A stretch of 64,000 nt of DNA from assembly GCA_040437565.1 (NCBI GenBank), contig JBDOQK010000007.1, forward strand, positions 248,001-312,000, in the 5' to 3' direction. Made by a program: the position numbers and the translations under genes. Origin of the DNA: Albugo candida (taxonomy: Eukaryota > Oomycota > Peronosporomycetes > Albuginales). This document shows positions 10,661 through 22,378 of the stretch, in pieces (the first letter of the stretch is position 1; every line of letters begins with the position of its first letter). The notes beneath the pieces were generated by a model. That model was given only the letters and a program-made list of their open reading frames with translations. It had not been told where the DNA came from and ran no database searches.

Positions 10661-12360
10661 ATGCAAGTGGAAAGAGAAGCTTTCTTAGATCATTTTGATC
10701 TTGAGGCGTATGCATCAAAATATGCTGATCGGAACAAGTTACAACGTCTATTATTCATCGCGGACACTATTCCTTCAGTACAAACTGAAGCATTATCGAT
10801 GCTAGAACGTGACGTGAAGAGCGGAACCGACATGGCACTTTATCAACAAGTTTTGAATCGGAAAGCGCAGTTGCAGGCCACAGAGTCTGCTGATTGCTCA
10901 AAAAAACGAGGAAGGGATGAAGTTGAAGATAAGGAAGAGAATGTAGTGATGGAGGATGCATATCGACATAGTAAAACCCACTCCGACATTGGTTTTAGAG
11001 GCCTCACGGCTCAAGACCAGGCACACATTGATAATGTCAAGCGGAATGTTTCACACACTCATGCGCGATTAGAACAAGAACTCAATTCGTACAAGTCAAG
11101 TATGATCAAAGAAAGCATTCGGGTGAGTGCAGTGCAGTCCTTGAAGGATTCGGAACCTGCAAGATGTAAATTGTAGATGGGGCACAATGATCTTGGTGAA
11201 TTCTACTATCATCTTGGTGATCTACCTTCTGCTCTGAAAAGCTTTGCTCAGGCACGTGATTATTGTACTACCGACAAGCATAGTACAGAAATGTGTCTGA
11301 ATGTAATCAAGGTATGCTTCTCCATTATCCAATTGAATTTAAACATTTCTAAGAAGTTTGAATTATTTCAGGTTGCATTACATCTACGGAATTACACCCA
11401 TGTCACGAATTATGTCATCAAACTCAACCAACTTCTTAATCCACAATCGGATAACGTGTATGTACTCCGCCTGTGTGTCCGGTCTGATCCCATGCTGCAT
11501 TTGCAGACTCAAGTCCAAGGTCGCAGCCGTATTTGGTCTAATTGCTTTACATGAGGGGAAATATAAAAATGCAGCAGAAAAGTTTATAAGCTGTCATATC
11601 GACATTGGAGCGTCTTACAACGAAGTCTTACATTCCGAAGATATTGCATTGTACGGTGGTATATGTGCCCTTGCGACCCTCACACGAGATGAACTCCGTG
11701 ATAAGGTTTGTTTCTTTATTTCTCAAAAATGTTCGGTTCTGGATTAGGAACATTGATGAGTTCAGGTGATCAATAACTCTTCATTCAAAGCATTTCTGGA
11801 GCTTGTTCCTTGGCTACGTGAGATGATAGCTGATTTTTACTCGGGGAAGTATGCGGCTTGCTTGGCCTCGCTAGAAAAAAGACAAGTACGTGTATCCCGA
11901 CACAATTTTGTTACAATACTTTTTGATTTGCGCATTACAGGGAGAGCTTCTTTTGGATATGTACTTGTGTCGACATGTGGATAGCATGACAAAGAAAATC
12001 CGTAACAGAGCAATCATCCAATTTTTCTACCCATACACTTCGGTAGATTTAAATCAAATGGCGAAAGCGCTCAATTACGACCCGACATTACTCGAGAAGC
12101 AAGTATGTCAACTGATCTCCTCGGGTTCCATCAGCGCAAGAATTGATGGCTATGAAAAGGTATTTAAGCTTGAACTTCATGTGCGATAATGGCTCAAGTC
12201 ATACATTCTCCAGGTCCTGCACGCATACAATCCTGGTCCAAGTCCAAAAACGTATGAAGAAGCTTTTCGGGTTGGCACTAATTACGCTGAAGAAACACGA
12301 AATCTGCTCTTACGTATGAGCTTGCTTAATAATCGCATATTCGTGAAAGCAAATGAATGA
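10661..12360 (+). CDS. CSN1: COP9 signalosome subunit 1 (PCI domain)
   Basis: CSN1 is a scaffold subunit of the COP9 signalosome, which removes Nedd8 from cullins and so tunes SCF-type ubiquitin ligases. The start ATG at 10661 gives an N-terminal helical region with DLEAYASKYADRNKLQRLLF, then a basic/acidic linker. An Rpn7-type TPR-like region follows (MGHNDLGEFYYHLGDLPSAL, then a helix pair containing LHLRNYTHVTNYVIKLN and KVAAVFGLIALHEGKYKNAA). The C-terminal PCI domain has FLELVPWLREMIADFYSGKY, then YTSVDLNQMAKAL and GSISARIDGYEKV. Five to seven short GT-AG introns separate these; stop at 12358-12360. The exon order and the PCI winged-helix end match CSN1 rather than proteasome Rpn7 (my reading; Rpn7 is the main alternative). 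Confidence 0.85.
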
Positions 12361-12457
12361 CTTTTCATATCTTGAAGTTGAATTTGAAATAACTACATTT
12401 ATACAACTCTTTCACTTAATACCGCTATCTATGAACTTAAACAGCGAACAGTGAAGA

Positions 12458-13911
12458 TTATGGCAATGGCTCCGAAGCATCTCCGACACGCTTCAGATGC
12501 AAATAAGTGTCTGTCCCGTAGCCTTCCATGGAGATGACCTGCAAATCACCGCCAAAATATCGAGCAAATAAACGACTTATCGGCAAACCATATCCTAATC
12601 CTGCAAGCGGTGAATCACCGCCAAAGTCATCAGGAGCTTCCATTCGTTCGAATGCTTTTGCATCGGCAGTTGTGTACAGATACGACCAAATTCGAGGTAG
12701 AGATGAACGAGGTATCCCGCCTCCTTCATCAGATATTTTGATCGACACGTCCTCGTTATCCTCACCATCCGCAATTATTATTCTGATAGGTGGCATGTCG
12801 CTATCCACTCCATGATATTCCACCACAGCGCGCATAGAATTCTAAATTAAATAAAGCAACAATGATACACGTAATCGTTGGACGTAGCATGTAGTACCTT
12901 GATTACTTCGAAGAGCATGTGGTGTAAGTGACTTGGAACATAGGGCATTGAGAAATCTGTGTGACCATGCACCTCAACATCTGGAGCATCCCCATATTGC
13001 CGTATACACATGTTTCTTGCAGTGTCTATTGCTCCCAGTGCAATCTCTGCTGGTGATGTGGTCTCACAGATGCATCCAACCCATCCTTCCTCTTCTTCAT
13101 GAAGCGCGATATGTTGACCCATAAGCATTCGAATTCCAATACGAGACATATAAAATGCATCTAAAAAAGAGTGTATATCGACCAGGTCTGCAAATTGTAC
13201 AGTTCGAGCTGGTTCTTGGTTTTGATCCCCAGCATCAGCTTTTTTATCGAACAGATTCGCGCTTTGGTGTACTTTCAACCATTCCGTTTTCAATTCATAA
13301 ACGCCTCGTGCCATCGTGAACAGCGTACCATTATGTCTCTTCTTGATAGATTCTATCAGATCGGTAAATTTTAACTCTTGATCTGGTGTTTCCACACGTG
13401 GAAATGTAAGTAGTTCTTCGATCGACTGAAGATACCATTCGCGAACCTTTTGTACCGATGGCATGCGATTTAGACCATGAGGTAGATCCTCCAAATTCCG
13501 AATTCGATGCGCATAACGCACCGCCAACTCATGATGAAGGAATTTTGCGGCTAAGATCAATTTGTTTGAGTTTATGTGATGTCCGTAATCGAATAATTCC
13601 TGCAACGAGACTCCAGTTTGTGGTACACGAGCGAGTTGACGGACTCTTTTCATCATTGAATCAGAAGAGAACGACTGATTCAGTGACGATGATATCATCT
13701 TGACATGATTTCGAGATCTTATGCATATTCGATGCAAGTCGGGAATCGCATTCGATCTCGACGAGTAAGTATTGGCCCCGAGCAGTTTAGTGAGATGCCG
13801 TTGATGCAAACAACATCCTCTTGTTGAGTAATGTGTATATCGAGGTGAAAGCACAAGTGATGCATTCGCGGAAGGATACGACAGGCGACAGATCGAACGA
13901 GCAAGTCGCAT
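12458..13911 (-). CDS. PDK: Mitochondrial pyruvate dehydrogenase kinase
   Basis: PDK phosphorylates and switches off the E1-alpha subunit of the pyruvate dehydrogenase complex in the mitochondrial matrix. It is a GHKL-fold kinase related to histidine kinases. Two exons are split by a 56-bp intron at 12842-12897. The N-terminus from ATG 13911 is Arg/Ser-rich without acids, as in a mitochondrial presequence. The helical-bundle domain has VSLQELFDYGH and LPHGLNRMPSV. The ATP site has the N box (EVIKNSMRAVVE, formed across the splice), the G1 box SDEGGGIP and the G2 box GLGYGLPISRLFARYFGGD; the SMEGYGTDTYLHL strand follows. All key residues are present. BCKDK is the alternative within the same family. 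Confidence 0.92.
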
Positions 13912-13992
13912 CGCAACTGTAATGTTTCGACCACACGGCGAACTTAATCTGCAAAGCGATCAAGTTCGCATCGTGGCTTAGGCAGTACCATC

Positions 13993-14806
13993 ATGTCGGT
14001 TGAGCAAAAAATGGAACAAGAGCGCAAACGTCTAAACACGTCATTTGTTCTGAATCTGGTATTGTACAAATGGAGTATATACTACATATCGGTCAGAGTG
14101 TGTCAGTGACTTTCAATAATATGCTCAGATTCTGTCAGTCGGTCTATTCGTCACGACTCTCTTTCTTCTGAAAACGCCTATTGTTGGCTTCAATGCATTT
14201 TGCACTGCGGGGATCGAAGTTGTGTACTCACTTCTCTCCATATTAATACTTAATAGGTCGCCTTCTGCATTTTCGGTCAGTGATACCGCCTTATCTGTTG
14301 AAGAGATCTCAACTCAGATTATCGTCAGGTTGGCCTTGTCATGGGCGCTTCACTTTTTATTATTTTTCAGTCCTTCCAAGGGATGATTTTGTGGGTGAGG
14401 TAGTCAATATCTTGTTATGGAAGGAGTCAGTCATAACTAAATTGTCAGGGGTTTGTGTCCGACATACAACAAAATTTCGCTGGCACCATCGCTTCGTGCA
14501 TTAATGCAGCTCTTGTCTCATTACAACTCTGGACTTCATTTCAACTTTGGAAATCAAAAGAAGATGTCATCGATACGTATGCAGGTATTTGTAACATCAC
14601 TTTGCCACACAGGAACAAATGATTGATATAGTGCTCACTTTACAGCGTATGAGTACATTCCAGATAGCAATGGTCCTTCATCAAAGACTTCAGGGTTTGA
14701 ATTTGCACCAGACTCTCTGTTGTCTTACCAGGCATCAGCCCTTACCAGTATGGGGGGTCAAGGCAACATGACACAGTCTAGCTTTCCCCCCACAGCTGAT
14801 ATATAA
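13993..14806 (+). CDS. Small four-helix membrane protein, unknown
   Basis: From ATG 13993 the spliced reading is a charged N-terminus (MSVEQKMEQERKRLN) followed by four hydrophobic segments: LYKWSIYYISILSVGLFVTT, FCTAGIEVVYSLLSILIL, FQGMILWGFVSD and IASCINAALVSLQLW. It ends in a soluble Ser/Gly-rich tail and stops at 14804-14806. Four or five introns with good GT-AG ends are needed (for example one ending at the cag near 14130). The layout recalls tetraspan vesicle proteins such as SCAMP or MARVEL families, but I see no diagnostic motif and do not assign one. Confidence 0.55.
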
Positions 14807-15007
14807 TCTAATGTGTGTTTAATGCATCGTACGCCCGCCTTCCATCCGAAACTGAGTATACTCGATTCTAAATATTTTGCTATGTGAGTCAGAAGCATCT
14901 TTAGCTCAATTTCTTGGAAAAATCGTAGTAAATGATAAAAAGACGATTTCATTATAAACTTGTCCTCCCGTTGGCCACACACTATTTATAATCTCCTTGA
15001 TGGCAAC

Positions 15008-16215
15008 ATGAAGGGAGATGCGGCAGCGCTAGCAGTCCTTCAGCGTCAAGTGGAGTCTAAACTCGGCTTCACGCGCTCTTCCACATTTTCAACTAAAATA
15101 TCGGTTCGTTTACGCAGTTGTGCTTCTGTCTTTGCATAAGTTCTCATCGTTTCGCACAGAATCGTTTTTATGCGGATAATTCCCTAGACAAGCATGAGCG
15201 ATTGATTGAACGCAGCAAGCGTGAGAAACTTCGAGTCATAGAAAACAAACTTAGACAAGTAGGTCGTTATCCTTTCTTATGGAATACCAATGGGTGATTG
15301 AAAACATTTGTTTAGTGTCAGCGTTATCGTAAAAAGCAGATCATTTATGAAGAACAGCTATTGAGGTTAGCTATTAGAGAGGAACGTGAAGCGCTTCATA
15401 GGAAACAAGAACGTGCACGTTTTGCAGCTCAGTCTATCCAGCGTATGTGGCGCTTTGTTCGGGTAAAAAGAGAAAAGAAAGATCTACTCGTACGAGCTGG
15501 TTGCATTATTGTGGCTGCTCTTTGCGTGCGAATGAAAAGAAAACATCTTTTACGGATGCAGGCGGTATCAAAGATGCAAAAATGGTGGCGTGGTCGAATA
15601 AAAGACATCCGTCGAGAACGGTGTCTTCGTAGATTCCAAACAGCATACAGAGAACGGCTGATTCGAAGAAAAGAACATGCTTTGCACAATGCGCAACTGA
15701 TTCAGCGATGGTATCGCCAACTATTACGGAGACGTCGCTTGCGTGCAGCGTATACAATATATCGAGCTTGGCGTTCGCATTACGTGAAACGAAAAATCAG
15801 ACACCATTCTAGGGCGTTTCGTCATCTTCAAAAGATGAAGAATATGGAGCAGAGCGCTCGGATTTTACAACACGCGATTGCAGGATACTGTATCCGACGT
15901 CAAGTAGCTTTGGAACCTGAATTCAAATATTATGCAAAAGTGCAGAAGGCTTTTGAGAAGATAAGGAAGATGGAGCAGAAGCGCAAATCACCCTCTCAAG
16001 AATGGATGATAAAAAACACAAAGAAACGACTACAGGAGCTTAAGATCGCTGAGCAGAGTTTGTTAGATCAGGAAATTTTTATTCGGGATCAAATTAAGGC
16101 ACTGAGGGCTAAATGCTCCGCTCTTCGATCGCAACGGACAGAAGCCGTCAATCTGCTTTCACGATCACGAAAGCGCACAAGATCAAAGCGATTTTGGATG
16201 CTTGAGAGGACATAG
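15008..16215 (+). CDS. IQ-motif protein (predicted calmodulin binder)
   Basis: The start ATG at 15008 opens a short exon. Introns after KIS (near 15100) and after the LRQ near 15258 lead into a long exon ending at 16213-16215. The protein is very basic and helical. It holds at least four IQ-type motifs: AAQSIQRMWRFVRVKREKK, VSKMQKWWRGRIKDIRRER, NAQLIQRWYRQLLRRRRLR and ARILQHAIAGYCIRRQ. IQ motifs bind calmodulin or myosin light chains without calcium. A coiled coil (KKRLQELKIAEQSLLDQE) follows, then an Arg-rich end. No motor domain is attached, so this is a stand-alone IQ protein, possibly cytoskeletal or flagellar (inference). Confidence 0.75.
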
Positions 16216-16436
16216 ATCACACAAAATTTACAACACCGTTTGAGTAGACGAAAGCGTGACCAGTTGTGAGTAGAAGTACTTGACAGGCGAGTCATTATCA
16301 TCTCACTCGATTCGGAGTACACGATTCGCCTTGGAACGGAAGTCATTATCGCAAAAGAGCTCTTGATGCGGTGGCAGCAATTGATCTCGATACATAGTGT
16401 GTCTGCGACCGGACAATCACAGTGTTTTAGGATACA

Positions 16437-18360
16437 ATGAGTAGCAATCGCGAGGCATTGATGCAGCTCTATGAACGGCTGCAAACCGGCCTGTCTAAAG
16501 CAGACGCATATGAATGTCTTTTAGAGATAGCTGAAGGTAATTTTGATAGAGAAATTGTTTCGAGTTGTATTCATGTGAGCAGTGACTTGCTTAATCCAGG
16601 CACGTAAACAGTCCTTGTTTTGGGCAGATACTTTTAGCCTTGCATGGCGCACCATTCATAAATTCACGTGCGAACAAAATCCACTGGTTGATAATGCATG
16701 CAACCTGCAATTTGGAATTTTACGCGCTTGGACACATGCTTTTGTGAAGCCTTTTGTTTCCAATCTTGAAAAATCGAGACATCATATTGCTCCAGCACAG
16801 CGTCAGAATTTCCAACAAAAGGTCAGATTTTCATCACGAGCTTTTAAGCTTCTCATCCAGTACACATTTTGTAGCAAAAAATAGTAGCGGCGTTTTTGCT
16901 CCATTTACTCTCACTGGAGCTGTTCACGATCCAAGCTGTGGGGTCAAGAGATTTCTGTTTGTCGATTTTGGACATCTTAGTAAAGTGTGGTTTGAACTTT
17001 TACACTCTTACCGCAACGATACGATTCCAGAAGCTCATACAGAATAAGCTCGCTTTATTGTCACCACAGTCTGACGGCTCAGATCTCTTTTCCTATGCTG
17101 AAAAAGACGTTCATAATACCGACGATGGAGAAGAGCCCAAGGCAATTCGTCAGATCATCAGAGAGTATAGTGATACGCTACATGTTACTGGTTTCGAAGA
17201 CTCTATGGTTGATTCGGACGACTTTATTACGTGGTCAGCAGTTGGCATTCTTCGGTTTACTTACAGCGTATGGGTCGAGTCTGAAGATGCGCATAAGGCG
17301 AATAATATTGATCCATTAACATGGTTATATGTGACAAGCGCTGTTGTCGAGGTGTATTTGAAGCATGGCGATCTGGAGGTCAGCAATACAAACGTGTGGT
17401 TATAGCGATATAATTCCCTATGTGGACAGATGCGTAAGCGCGGGATCGAGATAGCTCATAAGGTACTGGATGTATGCCCTCTTGATCAGCTAGTAATTCA
17501 TCAAGAGCCAATAGTAGAAGGTACTTGAGTTTGGATGGTCCTATTTCAAAGCCATTACTAACAAATTGTGTGTACGAAGCCAAATTCCATGAGCTGCATC
17601 AAGAGATGTGGCTATCAGACCTTATCCAACACATCACCAGTACAATGATTCAATTTTATGATGTAAGTGATAGGAGCACTTCACTAAAGGCACTTCAGAA
17701 ATTACTCGATACAATACAACTGGAGTCACGGTATAATCGTCTTTTTTCAAAAAAATTGCTGATAAAGATCGCTAGAATGACGCATGTGATCCGTAGCTGC
17801 AAATTGCTTATGAAATTGACGTTAGTCTGCCCGTACGCCAATATTTCAGCTTATTTTATCGACAAGCTTCGCTCCGATACTGTCACTGCCTGGACCACGC
17901 TTTCCTCATTACCTGGTATAGCTCATCCTACATTCTCAGTATTTCTCCCCGATGATCGCTTTGTTTTACAGATATTTGGGTGCGCGAAATTCCACAATTT
18001 TTAAGCGTAGTACTTCATTCCATCAACGAACGTGATCTCAATGAGTGCACGGAATTGGCTTGTAGCTGCCTTAGTCTCGTTCGATTTTTCAAGCTCCGTG
18101 ATCAGGTCATTACAAATGAACATTTGATAAAATGCGTTCTCACAATACGGACATAGGCCAATAAGACCGGGGTCCAGAATGGAGCACTCTGCACCCGACT
18201 GCGCACAGACTTGATTCTCTTCAAAAAAAGGCTGGCAATCTTGATAAAGGAGCTACAGTCTAACTCCCCGACCAAACCCTTTCCAGCAAAAGTGATCCAT
18301 TCGAGACCTTATCTTCTAAATGCAGCTCTGGAGTCGTCTTTAGCATTGTTCCAAACATGA
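16437..18360 (+). CDS. Helical-repeat protein, possibly glomulin/ALF4-like
   Basis: ATG 16437 and about seven exons joined by GT-AG introns give one frame. It begins MSSNREALMQLYERLQTGLS and continues with WADTFSLAWRTIHKF. An exon starting with CAA AAA ATA just after 16873 reads LLHLLSLELFTIQAVGSRDF, followed by GILRFTYSVWVE. Later exons hold HELHQEMWLSDLIQHITST, then IWVREIPQFLSVVLHSINER and KTGVQNGALCTRLRTDL, ending at 18358-18360. The pattern is a HEAT-like all-helical protein. The late exon around the TGVQNG segment, with a following ELQSN, resembles glomulin/ALF4, a regulator of the cullin-RING subunit Rbx1. The resemblance is weak and rests on my reading only. Confidence 0.5.
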
Positions 18361-18622
18361 TTGACAGAATAGAGGCGCTTTTGTGGATGAATGCAGTCGA
18401 ATAATCGTCGAATATAAAGTAAGCATAAGACTTGAGACCGCTGTTATCAAATTGAAAGCGAAGGTATCCAAAAAAAGGTTTCGGCTCCTCATACTCCTCC
18501 AAGAGCGTATAGTCACTACTGAAGGGATACTTAATTCTGCGGGCTGACTGCTCGCAATTCGCTGATAGCCTTTGACGATATAACTCGATTGAAACTTTCT
18601 GTGAAATGACTGATGCTTTCAT
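18260..18622 (-). CDS. Doubtful antisense ORF with a thioesterase-like start
   Basis: An open frame of 120 codons starts 17 bases inside the next gene and ends 100 bases inside the 3' end of the previous gene, both on the opposite strand. Its RRIKYPFSSDYTLLEEY segment recalls the start of the hotdog fold in acyl-CoA thioesterases (ACOT9 type), but the conserved parts that should follow are not there. It may be a degraded fragment, a rapidly diverging gene or chance. It fills the only space between two plus-strand genes, so a real transcript would overlap both. Confidence 0.2.
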   Translation of the reverse strand: MKASVISQKVSIELYRQRLSANCEQSARRIKYPFSSDYTLLEEYEEPKPFFGYLRFQFDNSGLKSYAYFIFDDYSTAFIHKSASILSIMFGTMLKTTPELHLEDKVSNGSLLLERVWSGS

Positions 18623-20483
18623 TCGTCAGACAAATTGTCCTTCCTCGTCGTCCCCCAATGCTAAAATCACACGCAATTCAGACCGTGATTTGAGCATAAA
18701 ACTCATGACTTCTATGCCTGCTCCGACGCATTGTATTAGCGACATCCGGGCGCGAAATGATGTAGCAGCACGGTTACCGCATACAATTGCAATCTGCACG
18801 CCAAAAGAGAACCCTCGAATACGCTACTTATCCTCCTCGGCATGGAAACATGTGCGAGTGAGAGACGTCCAACCTTGCGACATTGACTTGACTTTATCCT
18901 TACAAGACAAAAAAGTAAACTCAGAATTTGTATCCGCACCGCTGTCGTTTGCAAATATGGCAACATCCTCCGATGCACTACCGACAATTTCATGGCCTGA
19001 AAATGTGGAAACAGCCTCGGTCTCATCGACGACCTTGCAGCAGGATATAATTTCCCGGATATCAACACTTCGAACACTTGTCGAACAAGGCTTTCTATCA
19101 ACGGAGGAATACGAACGGTACCGTGTCATTTATATACTTCAATTCAAGCACAATGTACTGATGCTCTGATTGTGTGCTAGCCGCAAAACCACAATTGTAG
19201 ATGAGGTCACTTATTCATCCCACTCCATCGTGACAGCAACTCGAGTTCCTATGGTCACGCATCCAGAGACAACTACACGTCGAATGTTTCAGACGCTGGA
19301 AGGTACAGTCTGTCAATTTTGGGAGCGTGGAAATAGATCAAAGTCAGTATTAATGTAGGAGCACCGGCTGTGAGACCACACGCTCCAGACTTTCGGAATG
19401 TCGTGCCAGAAGTAGCAACAAAGCATGTGTTTGATTACGATACACGCCAATGGCATAGTCTCGAGGTCAGGTCATAAGCGTCGTGGAGAATAACCAACAA
19501 ATTGTGTGACGGGTGTACCACTAGGTCTACGTGTGCCTGGATGAGGTTCCATTTGGCAAAGGAAGTCTACGTGTGGTTCACCATCTGTTGGATTTGAATG
19601 ATTTGAACGGACAGGGCCGAACATATGTTGCCAAATTAGCGATCGATCCGAACGAAGACCCGCAAACGTATTTTCGGGACATTGAAACGCAAGCACACTG
19701 TGCATACTATGCACGGTTGTATAATTCTTATAACCCACCAAAACGTGTCGAATTCATCCAAGCGTGGATTTTAGAGTTGGTTGAGAGGTAGGGGCGACCA
19801 AGATTCCATCCGTTTGACAATTGCTTACTCACGTACACATTCAGAAAAGGAGCCTTGTGCGCTGTTGAGCCTTACATCGAAGGGGAGTATCGCAAACACA
19901 ACAACAATTTCGGATGCGTCAGCGAAGAGGAGCGGAATACCCCTCAAGCGTTTTCCCATTTCACATACGAAGCATCGAATCACGAGATCCTTGCTGTGGA
20001 TATACAAGGAGTGGGCGACTTGTATACTGATCCACAAATACACACACTTAACGGGAATGATTTTGGTAAAGGAAATCTGGGCGTATTGGGTTTCCAAAAG
20101 TTTTTGTCTTCCCATCGTTGCAACTCCATTTGTCGATATCTAAAGCTTCCTCCCGTGAATCCAAAGGTTCGCAATATATTGCTCCTCGTTATTTTGTCGT
20201 ATCTGATGACTTCTGCCTTCCCTCGTAGGATCGACAAGCTGATGATGGCACAGTTCCATTGCAGGAATTGATGAACAAAGATTGTGTTCGGACCGCGCGG
20301 TTCGAGTCCAGACATTATTATGAGAATGCTCCGATGCTTCAAAAATATATATCTCAATGCCGCGAACTCGAAAATCGGAATTCGCAGAATGAAACCATCA
20401 CTTGGACTTCTCCAATCACCCCTCCTCTCTCTTCTAGATTCGAATGTGCTCAAATATCGACTTGGTGTTGCTGTATCCAGTGA
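18606..20483 (+). CDS. Alpha-kinase, eEF2-kinase-like
   Basis: Alpha-kinases are atypical kinases; eEF2K phosphorylates elongation factor 2 to slow translation. The N-terminal part (from ATG 18606, or internal Met codons) is a Ser-rich linker with a helical segment, TLRTLVEQGFLSTEEYERYR. After introns the kinase domain begins with FDYDTRQWHSLE and VYVCLDEVPFGKGSLRVVHH, has a likely ATP-contacting lysine in TYVAKLAIDP, and continues with AFSHFTYEASNHEILAVDIQ. The catalytic block GVGDLYTDPQIHT and the Gly-rich NDFGKGNLGV follow, then the zinc site HRCNSICRYL (with an upstream His). The stop is at 20481-20483. The DIQGVGDLYTDPQIHT block is characteristic of eEF2K and myosin-heavy-chain-kinase-type enzymes. 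There is no obvious calmodulin site or Sel1 tail, so naming it eEF2K is tentative. Confidence 0.85.
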
Positions 20484-20636
20484 GATTTTGAATTATATCT
20501 TCTTTATCTTACTATGGAAATGAGCATTCGATACCGCCATCGTCTTGTTCACTCATTGCATTCTGGCAATTCGGCTAGCATCTCGTAAATGTTTCCAGCG
20601 CAAAAAATAATGTAGCAGTATTGCGTCATAATTGTG

Positions 20637-21804
20637 TTATATTGATTCAGTCTCGTATATCTGAAGCAACGCATCATCGCCTCCTGAAACCAAGCGGCTT
20701 CCAGTGGAATTGTAAGCAACACTCCAAACCTATCAGTAAAGGAATTTTCAAGACTGAAAGGCAATCTATTGTGAATCTTACTTGATCCGTATGTGTCTCG
20801 AATGTCGTCATACACTGTCTTGAACCAAGATCCCATATTTTGACTTTTTTGTCGGCACCGCTGCAAATGAAATGATAGTTAGCACCCGGCTATGTCACCA
20901 TACGTATGTGAGTGTTACGCTGAAGCAAATTGAGTCCCACTAGGCGAGTTGGCGACACATGTGACCCAGGATACGTGGCCTGATAGTGACGCCATCATGG
21001 TATGATGTGTGACATCATAGACGTTGACTTGCATGTCGTCTGAAGCTACCATCAGCATTTTTCCATCGGATGTGTATGATAACGAGCGAACGGGTTTTGT
21101 ACGATCTACATAGGTATGCACAAGTTTGCTTGTTTCGGCGTCGTAAATTCCAACGATTCCGTCGTATCCTCCATATGCGATATACTTTCCATCCGGTGAC
21201 TACAAGCAGGTTGTATTCATACAAAGTCCCGATTCGTACTGCTGAATGTTCACGTACATAGACGACGCTCATGACAAATTTCGATTCGGTCGGAATCTCA
21301 GATATGATTTTTTCTGCTTCCAGATCTATAACGTTAATCTTTGCTTTTTGACTCCCAGAGGCAACTTGGGAAGAATTGGGATGTAATGCAATCTTCCACA
21401 ATTCTCCTGAACCCACGTCAAACTTTTTTATTGTGGTCCCATTTTTCAAATCGAGCACACGTATATGGCAATCGAGTGAGCTTGTGATCGCCCTCGAGTT
21501 TTGTGCGCCAGTAATTGAAAGAATTCCAAGATTATGGCCTGAAATCTCGTGTATTGGTGATATTGCATCCAGGTCCGCTTGCCTATAACATTTCTTCAGG
21601 TGAGATATTCACGAGAGATGCTCGTATTACCATGCTTTGGCATTCTCATCCACGGAGCCGGTCAAAATGACGTTATTGCTGGTCCAAAATGTACTCCATA
21701 TACCGTCTGTATGGGCATTTGGTACTGATAGTGATGCCCGTAGCTATAAAAAGACAGAATACATAACTAATACATCCTCAGATGACAACTCGGTGACGTA
21801 CCAT
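20637..21804 (-). CDS. WD40 protein, Ski8/WDR61-like
   Basis: This is a seven-bladed WD40 propeller of Ski8/WDR61 type, known from the cytoplasmic Ski RNA-decay complex and the nuclear Paf1 complex. Spliced order: M, then [150 protein letters not shown]. It ends IYETESI at 20637-20639. The start codon ATG (21804-21802) is followed at once by a 58-bp intron (21744-21801), so the first coding exon holds only the initiator codon. A partial second copy (22479 onward) is the same locus on an overlapping contig. Confidence 0.85.
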
Positions 21805-21814
21805 GAATTCCGCA

Positions 21815-21834
21815 GATAAGTACCAGTACTTATC
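21815..21834. promoter_or_regulatory. Perfect 9-bp inverted repeat between divergent genes (paired GATAAG)
   Basis: GATAAGTAC, a two-base CA spacer, then GTACTTATC: a perfect palindrome just upstream of the WD40 start codon (21804) and about 120 bp before the start of the plus-strand gene at 21957. It contains two inverted GATAAG elements. A dimeric or GATA-type regulator could bind it (inference). The second copy at 23282-23301 is the assembly duplicate. Confidence 0.4.
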
Positions 21835-21956
21835 AGTGGCTATGATAAAGAAAGTAAAAATAGATCAAACGCAAAGATGCGGAAAGAATACTTATTTTGG
21901 CATTCACATACGCAATAAATTAGTCCTACATCTATATCATTCGGCAACATTCTATC

Positions 21957-22378
21957 ATGGATATATCACCTTCTCAATTGCTGAATCGAGAGCTTGAAGC
22001 ACTGTCTGACACAGTCAATCTATGCAATCCAGTTACATTTTATCATACTAATGATTGGTAAGTCACTTGGTCTTTTGATACACTTAATCTAATACCGGAA
22101 ATGTTTAGGAAAAGCTCATCTCAACATGCATTGTCAGTGGCAAAGAAGGAGGATGGGTACATCGCGCGATTGCCCGATACATTCATACTTACAGAAGAAA
22201 TGAAACACGTAGCTAGCAAGAATGCAACTTTCTTGAATATCGAAAAAATGAAACACTCAACTTCAACGCTATTACCAAACAAAGTACCTCCCAGGACCAT
22301 GCAGCGCAGTCATTTGAATGGTATTCTTGCAGGTCTTCCAGGAAGCAAGACTGCTCCCACGAGTAGCTACACAAGAGA
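21957..22378 (+). CDS. Truncated duplicate of the small unknown gene (left contig)
   Basis: Same start, intron and coding sequence as the complete copy at 23424-23975, cut off by the N run. This is an assembly duplicate and not a second gene. Confidence 0.7.

Noticed and set aside
15429-15757. Minus-strand ORFs within the IQ-motif gene
   Set aside because: Shadows of an Arg/Lys-rich coding strand; the plus-strand IQ motifs explain the sequence.
20294-20312. GGTTCGAGTCC, identical to a tRNA B box
   Set aside because: It lies inside a well-supported alpha-kinase exon (RTARFESRHYY). No A box, acceptor stem or other tRNA arm can be paired around it.
19980-20453. 157-codon minus-strand ORF
   Set aside because: It is antisense to the alpha-kinase catalytic exons, with no domain of its own.
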